6,896 nt of DNA from CAXBID01 sp963975495 (GTDB taxonomy: Bacteria; Bacteroidota; Bacteroidia; Flavobacteriales; Flavobacteriaceae): assembly GCA_963975495.1 (NCBI GenBank), contig CAXBID010000204.1, positions 1-6,896 of the forward strand. The letters are read 5' to 3'. The position numbers and the translations under genes are program-made. The notes below the pieces were generated by a model. The model saw only the letters and a program-made list of their open reading frames with translations. It searched no databases and was not told the origin of the DNA. Shown piece by piece: positions 6,738 through 6,896 of this stretch (positions within the stretch are counted from its first letter, which is position 1; the number at the start of each line of letters is the position of its first letter).

Positions 6738-6792
6738 CTAACAGCAAAGCGGTCTTGATTCTTTAATCGGACACTAATGAAAAATTTACCAT

Positions 6793-6822
6793 AAAAAAAC
6801 CCTCAAGAAAAGCTTGAGGGTT
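6793..6822 (-). terminator. Rho-independent terminator of the tRNA-Cys gene
   Basis: Arms AACCCTCAAG (6798-6807) and CTTGAGGGTT (6813-6822) pair perfectly around a 5-base loop. On the minus strand the stem runs into a continuous T tract (A run at 6793-6799 on plus). It begins 5 bases after the tRNA 3' end and so terminates the tRNA transcript. Confidence 0.9.
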
Positions 6823-6827
6823 CGTTG

Positions 6828-6896
6828 AGGCGTCGAGCGGATTCGAACCGCTGTAGAAGGTTTTGCAGACCTCTGCCTAGCCACTCGGCCACGACG
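6828..6896 (-). tRNA. tRNA-Cys (anticodon GCA), lacking the first two bases at the window edge
   Basis: On the minus strand all arms can be folded. The acceptor 3' strand CGACGCC (6829-6835) pairs with the visible CGTCG at 6892-6896, and the two missing bases should be GG. The D arm is GCC...GGC. The anticodon stem GAGGT/ACCTT flanks the loop CTGCAAA with anticodon GCA (6864-6866). A four-base variable loop CTAC and a T arm AGCGG-TTCGAAT-CCGCT follow. The discriminator base is U (6828), the identity base for cysteinyl-tRNA synthetase. CCA is not encoded. Confidence 0.95.

Larger units (their letters stand above)
6550..6779. mobile_element. 230-bp MITE-like element with terminal inverted repeats and a 9-bp flanking duplication
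   Basis: The ends are TATTGTTGTCCGATTAAA (6550-6567) and, reverse complemented, CATTAGTGTCCGATTAAA (6762-6779). They match at 15 of 18 positions, with the inner 12 perfect. Directly outside both ends lies AAAAATTTA (6541-6549 and 6780-6788), a possible 9-bp target duplication. No transposase can be read inside, so this would be a non-autonomous element or an internally deleted insertion sequence. A 9-bp duplication would suit IS4-type transposition, but the parent family is not established. The duplicated bases are A/T only, so chance must be considered. The element lies between the tRNA-Cys remnant and the intact tRNA-Cys. Confidence 0.6.

Overview
The window looks like part of the chromosome of a marine Flavobacteriia (Bacteroidota) bacterium. 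The evidence is low G+C with A/T-rich leaders lacking Shine-Dalgarno motifs, a secreted protein with a C-terminal type IX secretion (T9SS) sorting domain, a TAnnTTTG-type promoter candidate, and a glycoside hydrolase set typical of beta-1,3-glucan (laminarin) use. No SusC/SusD pair lies inside the window, so this would be one flank of a polysaccharide utilisation locus.

Layout. Positions 2-250 are the 3' end of a GH17 beta-1,3-glucanase gene. Positions 410-2770 encode an uncommon single polypeptide: a full 12-helix GPH/MelB-type sugar:cation symporter joined in frame to a complete GH17 domain. Two bases later, 2773-3663 encodes a second, free GH17 without a signal peptide. A 365-bp intergenic region (3664-4028) follows, holding an 11-bp tandem repeat and a short inverted repeat. 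Positions 4029-5636 encode a secreted multidomain beta-sandwich protein with two copies of one module around a cadherin-like domain and a T9SS tail; it is probably a surface glycan-binding protein. A strong terminator (5664-5697) closes this unit. Positions 5761-6438 encode a six-helix LysE-family exporter that is probably unrelated to glucan use.

The last 460 bp contain no credible protein gene but carry structure: an eroded copy of the 3' half of a tRNA-Cys gene with its terminator, a 230-bp MITE-like element with 18-bp imperfect terminal inverted repeats and a 9-bp flanking duplication, two dispersed-type palindromes, and an almost complete tRNA-Cys(GCA) gene on the minus strand running off the window end.

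How the genes may work together (inference): long beta-1,3-glucan would be captured and cut outside the cytoplasm by other PUL proteins and perhaps held by the T9SS protein. Short oligosaccharides would cross the inner membrane through the GPH symporter and meet its cytoplasmic GH17 domain at the exit, with the free GH17 acting as a soluble partner. The symporter-hydrolase fusion is the most distinctive item here; the tRNA-Cys remnant with the nearby MITE-like element is the second.
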